Shown here: positions 1 to 8,574 of the stretch, piece by piece
Numbering within the stretch: position 1 is the stretch's first letter
Layout: every line of letters starts with the position of its first letter
Assembly: GCF_001592365.1 (NCBI RefSeq)
Contig: NZ_BCWU01000009.1
Span: forward strand, 62,001 to 126,000
Source of the DNA: Gordonia hydrophobica NBRC 16057
Lineage (GTDB): Bacteria; Actinomycetota; Actinomycetes; Mycobacteriales; Mycobacteriaceae
Reading direction: 5' to 3'
DNA: 64,000 bases
Notes under the pieces: generated by a model
Told to the model about the DNA's origin: nothing
Seen by the model: only the letters and a program-made list of their open reading frames with translations
Database searches by the model: none
Made by a program: the position numbers and the translations under genes

Positions 1-1
1 G

Positions 2-1066
2 AGCGTGGCCTACCGCGAACTCACCAACGCGGGGTGCGACGGCCCGTGCCGCGGCGCCGTCGTCGCACTGGAGCCCAGCACCGGCAAGATCCTGGCCATG
101 GCGTCGACACCCAGCTACGACCCGAACCAACTCGCGTCGCAGGACTTCGGCGACGCCGAGAAGGCGTGGAAGACGTACAACGCCGAGGGCGGCGACGAGC
201 CGATGACCAACCGTGCCATCGACGCGTTGTACCCGCCGGGCTCCACGTACAAGGTGGTGACCACCGCGACGGCGCTGAAGGCCGGCCGCGGCCCGCAGAC
301 CCGCCTGACGGCGTCGTCGCAGATCACCCTGCCCGGCAGCAACGCGACCCTCTCGAACGACAGCGGCAGCACCTGCCCGGGCTCGTCGGGCGGCACCGTG
401 ACCCTGACGCAGGCGTTCGAGTACTCCTGCAACACCGCGTTCGCCCAACTGATGACCGAGAAGATGCCGGGCGACGCGGCGAGCGACTTCACGGCCACGT
501 CGAAGCTGTTCGGCGTCGGCGACAATCCGCCCGGTGTGCCGATGAGGGTCGCACAGTCCACCGTCGGGGACATCGGCAACGACCTCGCCGCGCTGGGACA
601 GTCCGCGATCGGCCAGCGCGACGTACGCCTGACGGTGCTGCAGAACGCGTCGATCGCCGCGACCGTCGCGAACGGCGGCGTCCGCATGCGGCCGTATCTG
701 GTCGACAAGCTGCAGACCGCCGACCTGCGGACCATCTCGACGACGTCGCCGTCGTCGCTGGGTCGCCCGCTGACCGCCGAGCAGGCCGATCAGATCACCG
801 AGATGATGGTCTTGTCCGAGCAGCACACCGCCAATGCGCAGTCGGGGATCGCGTCGAAGACCGGCACCGCCGAGCACTCCGACACCTCGCGCGGCGGCGA
901 GACGCCGTACGCCTGGTACATCGCATTCTCGCCGAGTTCCAACGCGCGGATCGCGGTCGCAGTCATTCTAGAAAATGGAAATAGGGGACAGGGTTCGTAC
1001 GGTGGCGTGGCCGCCGCGCCGATCGGACGCGCTGTCATGAACGCTTACGCGGGAGGTGCTCGATGA
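2..1066 (+). CDS. pbpA: Class B penicillin-binding protein, C-terminal part (PbpA-like), cut by window edge
   Basis: Transpeptidase domain of a class B penicillin-binding protein that cross-links peptidoglycan outside the membrane. The reading frame is open from base 2, so the N-terminal anchor and dimerisation domain lie off the left edge. All three active-site motifs are visible: STYK (catalytic Ser about visible residue 81), SCN in the segment YSCNTAF, and KTG near visible residue 286. The stop codon overlaps the pknA start by four bases (ATGA), so the genes are translationally coupled, as in the mycobacterial rodA-pbpA-pknA-pknB operon where the kinases control growth and division. The GTG at base 5 is internal, not the true start. 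Confidence 0.93.
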   Translation, partial: SVAYRELTNAGCDGPCRGAVVALEPSTGKILAMASTPSYDPNQLASQDFGDAEKAWKTYNAEGGDEPMTNRAIDALYPPGSTYKVVTTATALKAGRGPQTRLTASSQITLPGSNATLSNDSGSTCPGSSGGTVTLTQAFEYSCNTAFAQLMTEKMPGDAASDFTATSKLFGVGDNPPGVPMRVAQSTVGDIGNDLAALGQSAIGQRDVRLTVLQNASIAATVANGGVRMRPYLVDKLQTADLRTISTTSPSSLGRPLTAEQADQITEMMVLSEQHTANAQSGIASKTGTAEHSDTSRGGETPYAWYIAFSPSSNARIAVAVILENGNRGQGSYGGVAAAPIGRAVMNAYAGGAR

Positions 1067-2409
1067 GCCTGCAGAACGGCACCATCATCGCCGACCGGTA
1101 CCGACTGGTCCGGTTGATCGCCACGGGTGGCATGGGCCAGGTCTGGGAAGCCCTCGACACCCGACTCGGCCGACGAGTGGCCGTGAAGGTCCTCAAGGCC
1201 GAGTACTCCAACGACTCGGAGTTCCTGCGACGCTTCCGCACGGAGGCGCAGACCACCGCGCGACTCAACGATCCCGGCATCGCAGGTGTCTTCGACTACG
1301 GCGAGACGCCCGATCGCAACGGCGGCGACCCGCTGGCCTACCTCGTCATGGAGTTGGTTGACGGCGAGCCGCTCAACTCGGTGATCTCGCGGATGAGCCA
1401 GCTGTCGTTGCCGCACACCCTCGACATGCTCGAACAGACCGGTCGGGCCCTGCAAGCGGCCCACACCGCAGGCCTGGTCCACCGCGACGTGAAGCCCGGC
1501 AACATCCTCATCACCCCGACCGGCCAGGTGAAGATCACCGACTTCGGCATCGCCAAGGCCGTCGACGCGGCACCGGTGACGCAGACCGGCATGGTGATGG
1601 GCACCGCCCAGTACATCTCGCCCGAGCAGGCCACCGGCGGTGAGGCCACCGCAGCCTCCGACGTGTACGCCCTCGGCGTCGTCGGCTACGAGGCCCTGAC
1701 CGGTCGTCGCCCGTTCCTGGGCGACGGCGCCATCACGGTCGCGATGAAGCACATTCAGGAGCCCCCGCCGCCGCTGCCGCACAGCATTCCGGCGCCGGTC
1801 CGCGAACTGATCGAGATCGCGCTGTCGAAGGACCCGGCCCAGCGGTACGCGACCGGCGGCGAGTTCGCGGACGCCGTCGCCGCAGTGCGCGCCGGTCATC
1901 GACCGCCGGTTCCGCGGACGGCAGCGGGCGCAGGCGCCGCGGCGGCCGCGGTCGGGACGCGCGCGATGACCTCGCCGCAGCCGCCGATGACCTCGCCGCA
2001 GTCCTCGCGAGTGGGCACCGCCGCCACCCCGCGTCAGCCCGTCGGCGACGACGGCGGTTGGAGCACCACCCACAAGGTGCTGACCGCGATCGCGGCACTG
2101 CTGCTGCTCGCGGCCATCGTCCTGGTCGGTTACTGGCTCACCTCGAGCCCCACCCAGCGGACCCCGACGCCGTCGACCACGCAGACGCGGACGGTCACCC
2201 AGACGCCGGACCAGACGACGCAGGAGACCACGTCCGAAGAGCAGACCACCACCGAGCAGTCGACGACCACGAGCGAGGAGACGACCGAGACGTCGACCAC
2301 GGAGACCTCCGAGGAACCGACCGAGGAGCCGACCGAGACCGATACGACGACCACGCAGCCGGGCCTGCCGACGTTCACCCTTCCGGGCCTTCCAGGCGTC
2401 GGGGGGTGA
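1063..2409 (+). CDS. pknA: Transmembrane Ser/Thr protein kinase PknA
   Basis: Receptor-type Hanks kinase controlling cell shape and division. The N-terminal kinase domain spans about residues 10-275: glycine-rich loop [12 protein letters not shown]-binding Lys42 in VAVK, catalytic HRDVKPGN (Asp about 142) and DFG Asp about 160. A low-complexity linker leads to one membrane segment at about residues 340-361, then a short external tail almost entirely Thr/Ser/Glu/Pro, with no sensor domain. This matches mycobacterial PknA. The start ATG overlaps the pbpA stop, and pknB follows after six bases, so the three genes form one operon. Confidence 0.95.
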   Translation: MSLQNGTIIADRYRLVRLIATGGMGQVWEALDTRLGRRVAVKVLKAEYSNDSEFLRRFRTEAQTTARLNDPGIAGVFDYGETPDRNGGDPLAYLVMELVDGEPLNSVISRMSQLSLPHTLDMLEQTGRALQAAHTAGLVHRDVKPGNILITPTGQVKITDFGIAKAVDAAPVTQTGMVMGTAQYISPEQATGGEATAASDVYALGVVGYEALTGRRPFLGDGAITVAMKHIQEPPPPLPHSIPAPVRELIEIALSKDPAQRYATGGEFADAVAAVRAGHRPPVPRTAAGAGAAAAAVGTRAMTSPQPPMTSPQSSRVGTAATPRQPVGDDGGWSTTHKVLTAIAALLLLAAIVLVGYWLTSSPTQRTPTPSTTQTRTVTQTPDQTTQETTSEEQTTTEQSTTTSEETTETSTTETSEEPTEEPTETDTTTTQPGLPTFTLPGLPGVGG

Positions 2410-2415
2410 GCGACC

Positions 2416-4341
2416 GTGACCGACCCCCACTACCTGTCTGACCGCTACGAACTCGGCGATACGCTGGGGTTCGGCGGGATGTCGGAGGTGCAGTTCGCCC
2501 GCGACCTACTGCTGCACCGCGACGTCGCGATCAAGATCCTGCGCCCCGACCTGGCCCGTGATCCGATGTTCTACCTGCGGTTCCACCGCGAGGCGAAGAA
2601 CGCGGCGAAGCTCAATCACCCGACGATTGTCCAGGTCTTCGACACCGGTGAGGCCGAGACCGACGAGGGTCCGCTGCCGTTCATCGTGATGGAGTACGTC
2701 GAGGGCGAGACGCTCCGCGACATCCTCCGCGCGTCGGAGTCCGGGCACATCGCTCAGAAGCAGGCGATGACATGGATGGCCGACGTGGCCGCCGCCATGG
2801 ACTTCTCGCACCGGAACAACATCGTGCACCGCGATATGAAGCCGGCCAACGTGATGATCGACCGCACGGGCGCGGTCAAGGTGATGGACTTCGGCATCGC
2901 CCGCGCCTTGGACGACACGTCGGCGACGATGACGCAGACCTCGGCGGTGATGGGCACCGCGCAGTACCTGTCGCCGGAGCAGGCGCGCGGCATCAAGGTG
3001 GATCCGCGCTCCGACATCTACTCGATGGGCTGTGTGCTGTTCGAGTTGGTCACCGGCGAACCGCCGTTCACCGGCGACTCGCCGATCGCCGTCGCCCACC
3101 AGCACGTCCACGAGGATCCGCGCAGGCCGTCGTCGATCCGCCCGGAGATCACCCCGGAGCTGGACTCGGTGATCATGCAGGCGATGAGCAAGAACCCGGC
3201 CAATCGCTATCAGACGGCGGCCGATTTCCGCGCCGACCTGATTAAGGTTCTCGCCGGCGGCAAACCGTCGGCGCCCATGCTGCTGACCGACGAGGAGCAG
3301 ACCGCGCTGATCGACGCACCCCGGGTGTCGGTCCGCGACGAGTCGATGCCCAGTCGACGCCATGCGCGCTCGGCCGACGACGGCGAGTCGGAGGTCCCAC
3401 CCGGTCGCGGCATCTTCCGCAATCGTCGAACCCTCGTCGCAGTCGCCATCGCCGCGATCCTGGTCCTTCTGATCGGGCTGTTCTCGTGGTCGCCGTGGTC
3501 GTCGTCCGCGCCGCTCATCGCCGTGCCCAAAGTCGCCGGGCTGGCGGCCGACGCCGCGCAGGCCAATCTGGAGCAGGCGGGCTTCGCGGTGAAGCAGACC
3601 AACGAGCCCAGCACCGACATCGCCGAGGGGCTCGCGACCCGCACCGCGCCGGGCGACGACGTCCCCACGCCGAAGGGCTCGGAGGTCACGCTCTACATCT
3701 CGTCCGGCCCGCAACGACAGTCGGTGCCGGACCTGCGCGGCAAGTCGCCCTCGGATGCCAGCAAGCAGTTGAACGTCCTCGGCTTCACCGAGGTGAAGAC
3801 CGAAGACACCGAGTCGACGATGAAGCTCAAGGGCAAGGTGGTCCGCACCAATCCGCGCACCGGCCAGTCCGCCCCGGTGAACTCTCGGGTGATCCTCTAC
3901 GTCGGCACCGGTCCCCGCGAGGTGACTCTGCCGGACGTGCGCGGCCAGACCGAGGAGGAGGCCAAGGCGGCGCTCACCGGGCTCGACCTCGAGATGACGA
4001 CCGTGGCCGTCGACTCCGAGATGCCCGCCGGTCAGGTGGTCAGCACGTCGCCGGAGCCGGGAACGTCGATCGAGGTCGGCAGCATCGTGCAGGTGCAGAT
4101 CTCGCGCGGCAACCTGTTCGTGGTGCCGAATCTGCGCGGGATGACCCTCGCCGAGGCACAGTCGGCGCTGGAGGACGCGGGCTGGGAGGCCACCACCCTG
4201 ACCCAGCGCGAGCGCGGTGTGGGCCTCACCAGCAAGGACGACGGCAAGGTCCTCGCACAGAGTCCCACCGCAGGCAGCAAACTGCGCAAGACGGCGTCGG
4301 TCGACGTCGTGATCGGCCGCGCGAGCCTGATCCCGGGTTAG
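2416..4341 (+). CDS. pknB: Transmembrane Ser/Thr protein kinase PknB with four PASTA repeats
   Basis: Essential-type kinase that senses muropeptide or lipid II outside the cell and phosphorylates cell-wall and division proteins. Kinase domain about residues 10-280: Lys40 in VAIK, HRDMKPAN with Asp about 140, DFG Asp about 158, and an activation loop with closely spaced Thr (MTQT) before GTAQYLSPEQ. One membrane helix lies at about 339-361 (VAVAIAAILVLLIGLF). Four tandem PASTA domains fill the outside part, each opening with a VPxLRG- or VPxV-like motif. GTG start, six bases after pknA. The operon probably ends here: the next gene converges and a long hairpin separates them. Confidence 0.96.
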   Translation: MTDPHYLSDRYELGDTLGFGGMSEVQFARDLLLHRDVAIKILRPDLARDPMFYLRFHREAKNAAKLNHPTIVQVFDTGEAETDEGPLPFIVMEYVEGETLRDILRASESGHIAQKQAMTWMADVAAAMDFSHRNNIVHRDMKPANVMIDRTGAVKVMDFGIARALDDTSATMTQTSAVMGTAQYLSPEQARGIKVDPRSDIYSMGCVLFELVTGEPPFTGDSPIAVAHQHVHEDPRRPSSIRPEITPELDSVIMQAMSKNPANRYQTAADFRADLIKVLAGGKPSAPMLLTDEEQTALIDAPRVSVRDESMPSRRHARSADDGESEVPPGRGIFRNRRTLVAVAIAAILVLLIGLFSWSPWSSSAPLIAVPKVAGLAADAAQANLEQAGFAVKQTNEPSTDIAEGLATRTAPGDDVPTPKGSEVTLYISSGPQRQSVPDLRGKSPSDASKQLNVLGFTEVKTEDTESTMKLKGKVVRTNPRTGQSAPVNSRVILYVGTGPREVTLPDVRGQTEEEAKAALTGLDLEMTTVAVDSEMPAGQVVSTSPEPGTSIEVGSIVQVQISRGNLFVVPNLRGMTLAEAQSALEDAGWEATTLTQRERGVGLTSKDDGKVLAQSPTAGSKLRKTASVDVVIGRASLIPG

Positions 4342-4365
4342 CCGGGTCAGCCGCCACGGGCGATG

Positions 4366-4430
4366 AACGCCCTAGGCGTCGACCTTCGCCCGGGCTCAGA
4401 GTCTGAGCGAAGGTCGACGCTCAGGGCGTT
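4366..4430. terminator. Bidirectional terminator hairpin between pknB and trpG
   Basis: Two 24-base arms (4366-4389 and 4407-4430) pair with only two mismatches around a 17-base loop. The right arm runs into the last codons of trpG, so the hairpin ends both converging transcripts. No U-rich tract follows on either side. Confidence 0.7.
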
Positions 4431-5083
4431 TGTGCGTCGGTGGTGCCCAGGGCAGCGGCAGCCTTGGCCTCCAGCTCGGCGACCGTGGCCTCCGGGACAT
4501 CGAAGCCGCAGACGCCCAGCCAGTTGGCGAGCATCCGGTGACCGCCCTGCGTGAGAACGCTCTCGGGGTGGAACTGCACGCTGTGGATCGGCAGCTCGCG
4601 GTGGCGCATCGCCATGACGATGCCGTTCTCGGTTCGACCGGTCACGACGAGCTCGTCCGGAATGCTCTCCGGGGCCACGGTCAGCGAGTGGTAGCGGGTC
4701 GCGACGAACGGTTGCGGCAGTCCCGCGAGGACGCCGGTGCCGTCGTGCTCGACGAGCGAGGTCTTGCCGTGCAGGAGTTCGGGCGCACGGGTGACGGTGC
4801 CGCCGAAGACTTCGCCGATGGCCTGATGGCCCAGGCAGACGCCCAGCAGCGGAGTGCCCGCCTGCGCGGCCGCCCGGATGATCGGTTCGGTGGCTCCCGC
4901 GCGGTCCGGGGTGCCCGGGCCGGGGCTCAACAGGATTCCGTCGAACTGGCCGACCACCGCGTCGAGGTCGGCCAACTGCGCGTCGTCGTTGCGCCAGACG
5001 ACGGCGTCCACACCGAGCTGTCCGAGGTACTGGACGAGGTTGTAGACGAAGCTGTCGTAATTGTCGATGACGAGGATGCGCAC
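4421..5083 (-). CDS. trpG: Glutamine amidotransferase, anthranilate/aminodeoxychorismate synthase component II
   Basis: Class I glutamine amidotransferase that releases ammonia from glutamine for chorismate amination, giving anthranilate (tryptophan) or aminodeoxychorismate (folate). The catalytic triad is visible: nucleophile Cys83 in GVCLGHQ, and His172/Glu174 in FHPES. The opening [15 protein letters not shown] is typical. 220 residues is normal. No trp or pab partner lies beside it. The same isolated position next to pknB is seen in mycobacteria, where the gene is called trpG. Shared use between tryptophan and folate synthesis is likely but not decided by the sequence. Confidence 0.93.
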   Translation of the reverse strand: MRILVIDNYDSFVYNLVQYLGQLGVDAVVWRNDDAQLADLDAVVGQFDGILLSPGPGTPDRAGATEPIIRAAAQAGTPLLGVCLGHQAIGEVFGGTVTRAPELLHGKTSLVEHDGTGVLAGLPQPFVATRYHSLTVAPESIPDELVVTGRTENGIVMAMRHRELPIHSVQFHPESVLTQGGHRMLANWLGVCGFDVPEATVAELEAKAAAALGTTDAQTP

Positions 5084-5138
5084 GTCGTCCAGATTAACGG
5101 GTTCCCCTCCTGGGCCTCGACTCAGTTACCGTAGGGAT

Positions 5139-5417
5139 ATGCCTAAGTCAAAAGTCCGGAAGAAGACCGACTACACCATCAACACCGCGAATCGCACGCC
5201 GGTGAAGGTGAAGGCCGGTCCGTCCGGGGTGTTCTACCAGTCCGTCATGTTCGGGCTGATGCTGCTCGGCCTGATCTGGCTCATGGTGTACTACCTCGGC
5301 GCGTCCACCAACAAGTACTCCGCACTGGACTGGATGAGTGCTCTGGGTCCCTGGAACATGCTCATCGGATTCGGCCTCATGGTGGCCGGCCTGTTGATGA
5401 CCATGGGGTGGCGCTGA
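5139..5417 (+). CDS. crgA: Cell division protein CrgA
   Basis: Small two-helix membrane protein that binds FtsZ, FtsI and peptidoglycan-synthesis proteins at the septum. 92 residues: a basic N-terminus (MPKSKVRKK), then membrane helices at about 34-53 and 70-88, the second ending in the C-terminal GWR. I start at the ATG giving MPKSKVRKK because this matches CrgA length. An in-frame upstream extension would run into the trpG promoter region. Divergent from trpG across 55 bases. Confidence 0.93.
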   Translation: MPKSKVRKKTDYTINTANRTPVKVKAGPSGVFYQSVMFGLMLLGLIWLMVYYLGASTNKYSALDWMSALGPWNMLIGFGLMVAGLLMTMGWR

Positions 5418-5491
5418 CCCTCGATTGATCGGCGGATCGTTCTGTGGTGAGTGATGGACTCGTGACTTACATGTGTGTAATTCATCCCCAG

Positions 5492-5513
5492 TGTGGATAA
5501 CCCCTGTGGATAA
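5492..5513. promoter_or_regulatory. Two perfect DnaA boxes upstream of the PH-domain gene
   Basis: TGTGGATAA occurs at 5492-5500 and again at 5505-5513. Both are the exact complement of the consensus DnaA box TTATCCACA, in the same orientation, four bases apart. They lie between crgA and the preferred start of the next gene, about 49 kb from oriC. Confidence 0.7.
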
Positions 5514-5526
5514 CTCCGACTCGGCT

Positions 5527-5949
5527 GTGCATGACCAGTGGGCGACGCCGCTTCCCGCGGCAATCGCCCTGCTCGGCGTCGGCATCGCACTCGCCGCGGC
5601 CGCGGCCGCGTCGTACACCGATCCGCCCGCGGCGTTCTTCATCGGCATCGCAGCACTAGCCGCAGCCGTCGTCGGCGTGATCTCCCTGGTCCGACGACCA
5701 CGATTGGCGCTGGTCGCCGGACCCGCCCTGATCGTCAAGACGGTGCGCGGCACGCGCCGTCTGACGGTCGACGACGTCGAGCAGGTATCGCTCCTGCACA
5801 GCCGACGGCTCGTCGGCCGCACGCGACAGTTGATCATCGATCTACCCGACGACCGCCTGTTGGTGTTCGGCCGCTGGGACCTGGGCGAAGAACCGACCGT
5901 CGTGGTCGAGAAGCTGCAACGCGCGGGCTTTCCCGCCGACGTGGGCTAG
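5527..5949 (+). CDS. PH-domain membrane protein, Rv0010c-like
   Basis: Conserved membrane protein of unknown function. Two adjacent hydrophobic segments (about residues 8-45) precede a small PH-like (bPH6 type) cytoplasmic domain whose end contains RWDLGEEP, close to RWDLGTDP in Rv0010c of M. tuberculosis. I choose the GTG at 5527 (140 residues), which fits the 141 residues of Rv0010c. An in-frame GTG at 5473 would add 18 polar residues that read through two DnaA boxes. It sits between crgA and the rhomboid gene as in mycobacteria, convergent with the latter. Confidence 0.72.
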   Translation: MHDQWATPLPAAIALLGVGIALAAAAAASYTDPPAAFFIGIAALAAAVVGVISLVRRPRLALVAGPALIVKTVRGTRRLTVDDVEQVSLLHSRRLVGRTRQLIIDLPDDRLLVFGRWDLGEEPTVVVEKLQRAGFPADVG

Positions 5950-5954
5950 ATGAT

Positions 5955-6821
5955 TTAGAGGCTCGCCTCCACCGCGAACGAGGTGCCGATGACGAGGGCG
6001 ATCACCGCGAGCGCCGTCAGCCCGTACCAGCCGATCTTCGTCACCTGCTGTGCGGTCTGGCGTTCGGGCGGCAGGATCTTGACCGGCAGCCAGATCACGG
6101 CGGCGGCAGCGGCGGCGCCGAAGACCAATCCACCGAGGTGTCCGAGGAGCGAGATCCCCGGGATGCTGATCGAGAGCACCACGTTGATGACGATCACGGC
6201 GATGACCGTGGTCGCCGGAAGTTTCAGGCGCAGGATGACGATCAACAGGGCACCGAGAAGACCGTAGATGGCGCCCGAGGCGCCTGCGGTGACCTTCAGC
6301 CCGGGTTCCAGCGCCATCACCGCCGCGCTGCCGCCGAGCAGCCCGATCACGTACACCGCGAGGTAGCGGCCGCGGCCGAAGAGACGTTCCAGGTCCGCGC
6401 CGATGACGTACAGCGAGAACATGTTGACCGCCAGATGGATCACCGACCAGTGCAGGAAGCCGGAGGTCACCAGCCGCCAGTACTCGTTCTCGAACCCGCC
6501 GCCGCTGATGAGCGCGCCCTGCTGCATGATCGCCGAGCGCCCGAGATTCGTGAAACCGCCTGCCTGCAGGACCACGGCGCCGAACACGAGCACGTTGATC
6601 GCGATGAGGACATAGGTGACGTACGGCTTGGCATGTCCCGCGACGTCGATGGTCGGGGCAGCCGCATTGACGCGGGCGGACGCCGACGACTCACCCACGC
6701 AGTCGAGGCAGTGCTGCCCGACCGACGCCGAGCGCAGACAGTCCGGACAGGCCGACCGCCCGCAGCGTGTGCAAGACAGCGCTGTCGGGCGGTCGGGGTG
6801 CCGGTAGCAGGTGGCGGTCAA
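5955..6821 (-). CDS. Rhomboid-family intramembrane serine protease with N-terminal zinc-binding motif
   Basis: Polytopic protease cutting membrane-protein helices. Residues 5-41 carry a B-box-like set of Cys/His pairs (CYRHP, CTRC, CPDC, HCLDC) likely to bind zinc. Six to seven membrane helices follow. The rhomboid dyad is present: Ser182 in GASGAIYG and His228 in GHLGG, plus Asn133 in HLAVNMFSLY. The start is uncertain: a TTG two bases beyond the ppiA stop gives a protein opening just before the Cys motif. Longer starts would overlap ppiA by over 100 bases. Probably cotranscribed with ppiA. Confidence 0.88.
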   Translation of the reverse strand: MTATCYRHPDRPTALSCTRCGRSACPDCLRSASVGQHCLDCVGESSASARVNAAAPTIDVAGHAKPYVTYVLIAINVLVFGAVVLQAGGFTNLGRSAIMQQGALISGGGFENEYWRLVTSGFLHWSVIHLAVNMFSLYVIGADLERLFGRGRYLAVYVIGLLGGSAAVMALEPGLKVTAGASGAIYGLLGALLIVILRLKLPATTVIAVIVINVVLSISIPGISLLGHLGGLVFGAAAAAAVIWLPVKILPPERQTAQQVTKIGWYGLTALAVIALVIGTSFAVEASL

Positions 6822-6822
6822 C

Positions 6823-7353
6823 TCAGCTGAGCTCGACGCTCTCGATGACGACGGCGTCGACCGGGCGATCGGTGCGATCGGTGGCGGTGGTCGCGATCGC
6901 GTCGACGACGGCCTGCGAAGCCGCGTCCTTGACCTCACCGAAGATGGTGTGGCGACGGTTCAGGTGCGGGGTGGCGCCGACGGTGATGAAGAACTGCGAG
7001 CCGTTGGTGCCGGGGCCGGCGTTCGCCATGGCCAGCAGGTACGGGCGGTCGAACTGCAGTTCCGGATGGAACTCGTCCTTGAACTGGTAGCCGGGGCCGC
7101 CGCGACCGGTGCCGGTCGGGTCGCCGCCCTGGATCATGAAGCCGTTGATGACGCGGTGGAACACGGCGCCGTCGTAGAACGGACCGCTGGCCTCGCCCTT
7201 CGCGTTCTTGGTGGAGTACTCCTTGGAACCGTCTGCCAGGCCGACGAAGTTCTCGACGGTGACCGGCGCGTGATTGCCGAAGAGTTCGATGATGATGTCG
7301 CCGCGATTGGTGTGCAGGGTCGCGGTCTTGTTCTGCTCACTCACACCGTCCAT
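6823..7353 (-). CDS. ppiA: Peptidyl-prolyl cis-trans isomerase, cyclophilin type
   Basis: Cytoplasmic cyclophilin that speeds proline isomerisation during folding. The catalytic stretch [19 protein letters not shown] and the [14 protein letters not shown] segment are intact. No signal peptide. The ATG at 7353 gives 176 residues; a GTG three codons downstream (7344) is equally possible. Neither has a strong ribosome-binding site. The rhomboid gene starts immediately after the stop. Syntenic with ppiA (Rv0009) of M. tuberculosis. Confidence 0.92.
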   Translation of the reverse strand: MDGVSEQNKTATLHTNRGDIIIELFGNHAPVTVENFVGLADGSKEYSTKNAKGEASGPFYDGAVFHRVINGFMIQGGDPTGTGRGGPGYQFKDEFHPELQFDRPYLLAMANAGPGTNGSQFFITVGATPHLNRRHTIFGEVKDAASQAVVDAIATTATDRTDRPVDAVVIESVELS

Positions 7354-7421
7354 GAAACCATGTCCGGCCGCCTGGCCGCCTGCACTGGCGTCGTCCCCGT
7401 CCCGCCTGGCACGCTTGGTGG

Positions 7422-7595
7422 ATGCCGAACAAACTTCTGGTGGTTCTCGCGTCCGCGCTCGTCGTGCTGGTGGCCGGCCTCGCCGTGGTGCTGCGACGGT
7501 CACGGACTGCTCATCCGCCGGTGTCGCCGACCGTTCCCCGCATCGAAGACGTGCGTGGCCTCACCAACGACTCCGCTTCTGCGGGTAATTTGTAG
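7422..7595 (+). CDS. 57-residue single-pass membrane protein, possible short CwsA counterpart
   Basis: Short gene reading [19 protein letters not shown]..., with one N-terminal membrane helix (about residues 4-24), then basic RRSR and a Pro-rich tail. It is divergent from ppiA, exactly where mycobacteria have cwsA (Rv0008c), a CrgA/Wag31 partner. CwsA also ends in a helix followed by RRSSRPEP-like sequence, so this looks like its C-terminal third without the N-terminal part. Its stop lies two bases before the start of the next gene, suggesting coupling. The homology is inferred from position and topology only. Confidence 0.6.
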   Translation: MPNKLLVVLASALVVLVAGLAVVLRRSRTAHPPVSPTVPRIEDVRGLTNDSASAGNL

Positions 7596-7597
7596 GC

Positions 7598-8449
7598 GTG
7601 AGCACTGACGAACCCCGCGAGCAGAGTCCGACGCGACCGCACGGTCCCGGGGCTCTGCCGCCCGAGCAGCCCTCACCCCAGCGATCCGGTCGAGCGGCCG
7701 CTCCCTGGGAGAAGGCGCCGTCGGCGCCCAATTCGGCACCCCCGGTGAGGCCGTCGACGCACTCGGTCCCGCCGGTGCCTCCGGTTCCGCCGCAGCCCAC
7801 CCATCGGGGCAGCGGTCCCGGACCGGCGCACCCGGTTCCTGCGCCGAGCCGACCGCAGCCGTCGACTCCCCCGTCTCCGCGCGGCGCGTCCCCGAACGTT
7901 CCGTCCCCGAGTACCCCGCCTCCCAGTAGCCCGTCTCCCACTACCCGCCCGCCGAGCACTCCCGCCCCGGGCAACCAGGCCGCGACCACACCGCCATCGC
8001 AGGCGGCGACGCCCCGACCGAACACTCCCGGTCCGCGCCCGGCAGGCGGCTCGCCGACGACCGCCGACAGCGCGTCCAAGGCGCCCCTCGCCTACTCGGC
8101 GGTCGACAGCGCCGCCGCACCCGCCCGGCCCGCGCCCGGCGCCGCAGCCCCCGCGGCGTCCTCTTCGTCTCCCTCCCTCACCAAGGATTCCAAGCCAGTG
8201 GCTTCTGCTACCGCGAGCTCCGCACCCGCCAAACGCCTCAGCGTGAACGCGATCATCGCCTTCGTCCTCTCGGCCATCGGCCTGCTGTTCCCGTTCGGCC
8301 TGTGGCTCGGTTACCGCACCCGTGCGCGCATCGACAAGGGCAACGGCGAGTACGGCCGCGAGTTCGCCACGGCAGCGATCATCATCGGCTGGCTGTGGTT
8401 GACGTTCTTCGTGCTCGGACTGCTCGCCTACCTGTGGATCTTGATCTGA
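7598..8449 (+). CDS. Proline-rich DUF4190 membrane protein
   Basis: 283 residues, GTG start. About the first 205 residues are low-complexity Pro/Ser/Ala sequence and probably disordered. The C-terminal part (about 208-283) has two membrane helices around a GYRTRARIDKGNGEYGREFA stretch, the pattern of DUF4190 small membrane domains. Function unknown. It starts two bases after the 57-residue gene, so both may belong to one envelope-related transcription unit. Confidence 0.7.
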   Translation: MSTDEPREQSPTRPHGPGALPPEQPSPQRSGRAAAPWEKAPSAPNSAPPVRPSTHSVPPVPPVPPQPTHRGSGPGPAHPVPAPSRPQPSTPPSPRGASPNVPSPSTPPPSSPSPTTRPPSTPAPGNQAATTPPSQAATPRPNTPGPRPAGGSPTTADSASKAPLAYSAVDSAAAPARPAPGAAAPAASSSSPSLTKDSKPVASATASSAPAKRLSVNAIIAFVLSAIGLLFPFGLWLGYRTRARIDKGNGEYGREFATAAIIIGWLWLTFFVLGLLAYLWILI

Positions 8450-8574
8450 AACCGCAGGTCAAACCACTTCGGAACCCGAATCGAAACAAGTTCTGAAGTC
8501 CCGTCCACCGCCGATGTAGCTTGGAGGGTGTCCGCGCCCTGCGGGGCGGTGCGCACCTCACGGAACGAGCGAAA

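Noticed and set aside
1045..2430. Long minus-strand frame opposite pknA
   Set aside because: Mirror of a strongly conserved kinase gene; Arg/Gly-rich with no family features.
5473..5526. Upstream GTG start for the PH-domain gene
   Set aside because: Would add 18 residues encoded by two DnaA boxes; the shorter form fits Rv0010c length.
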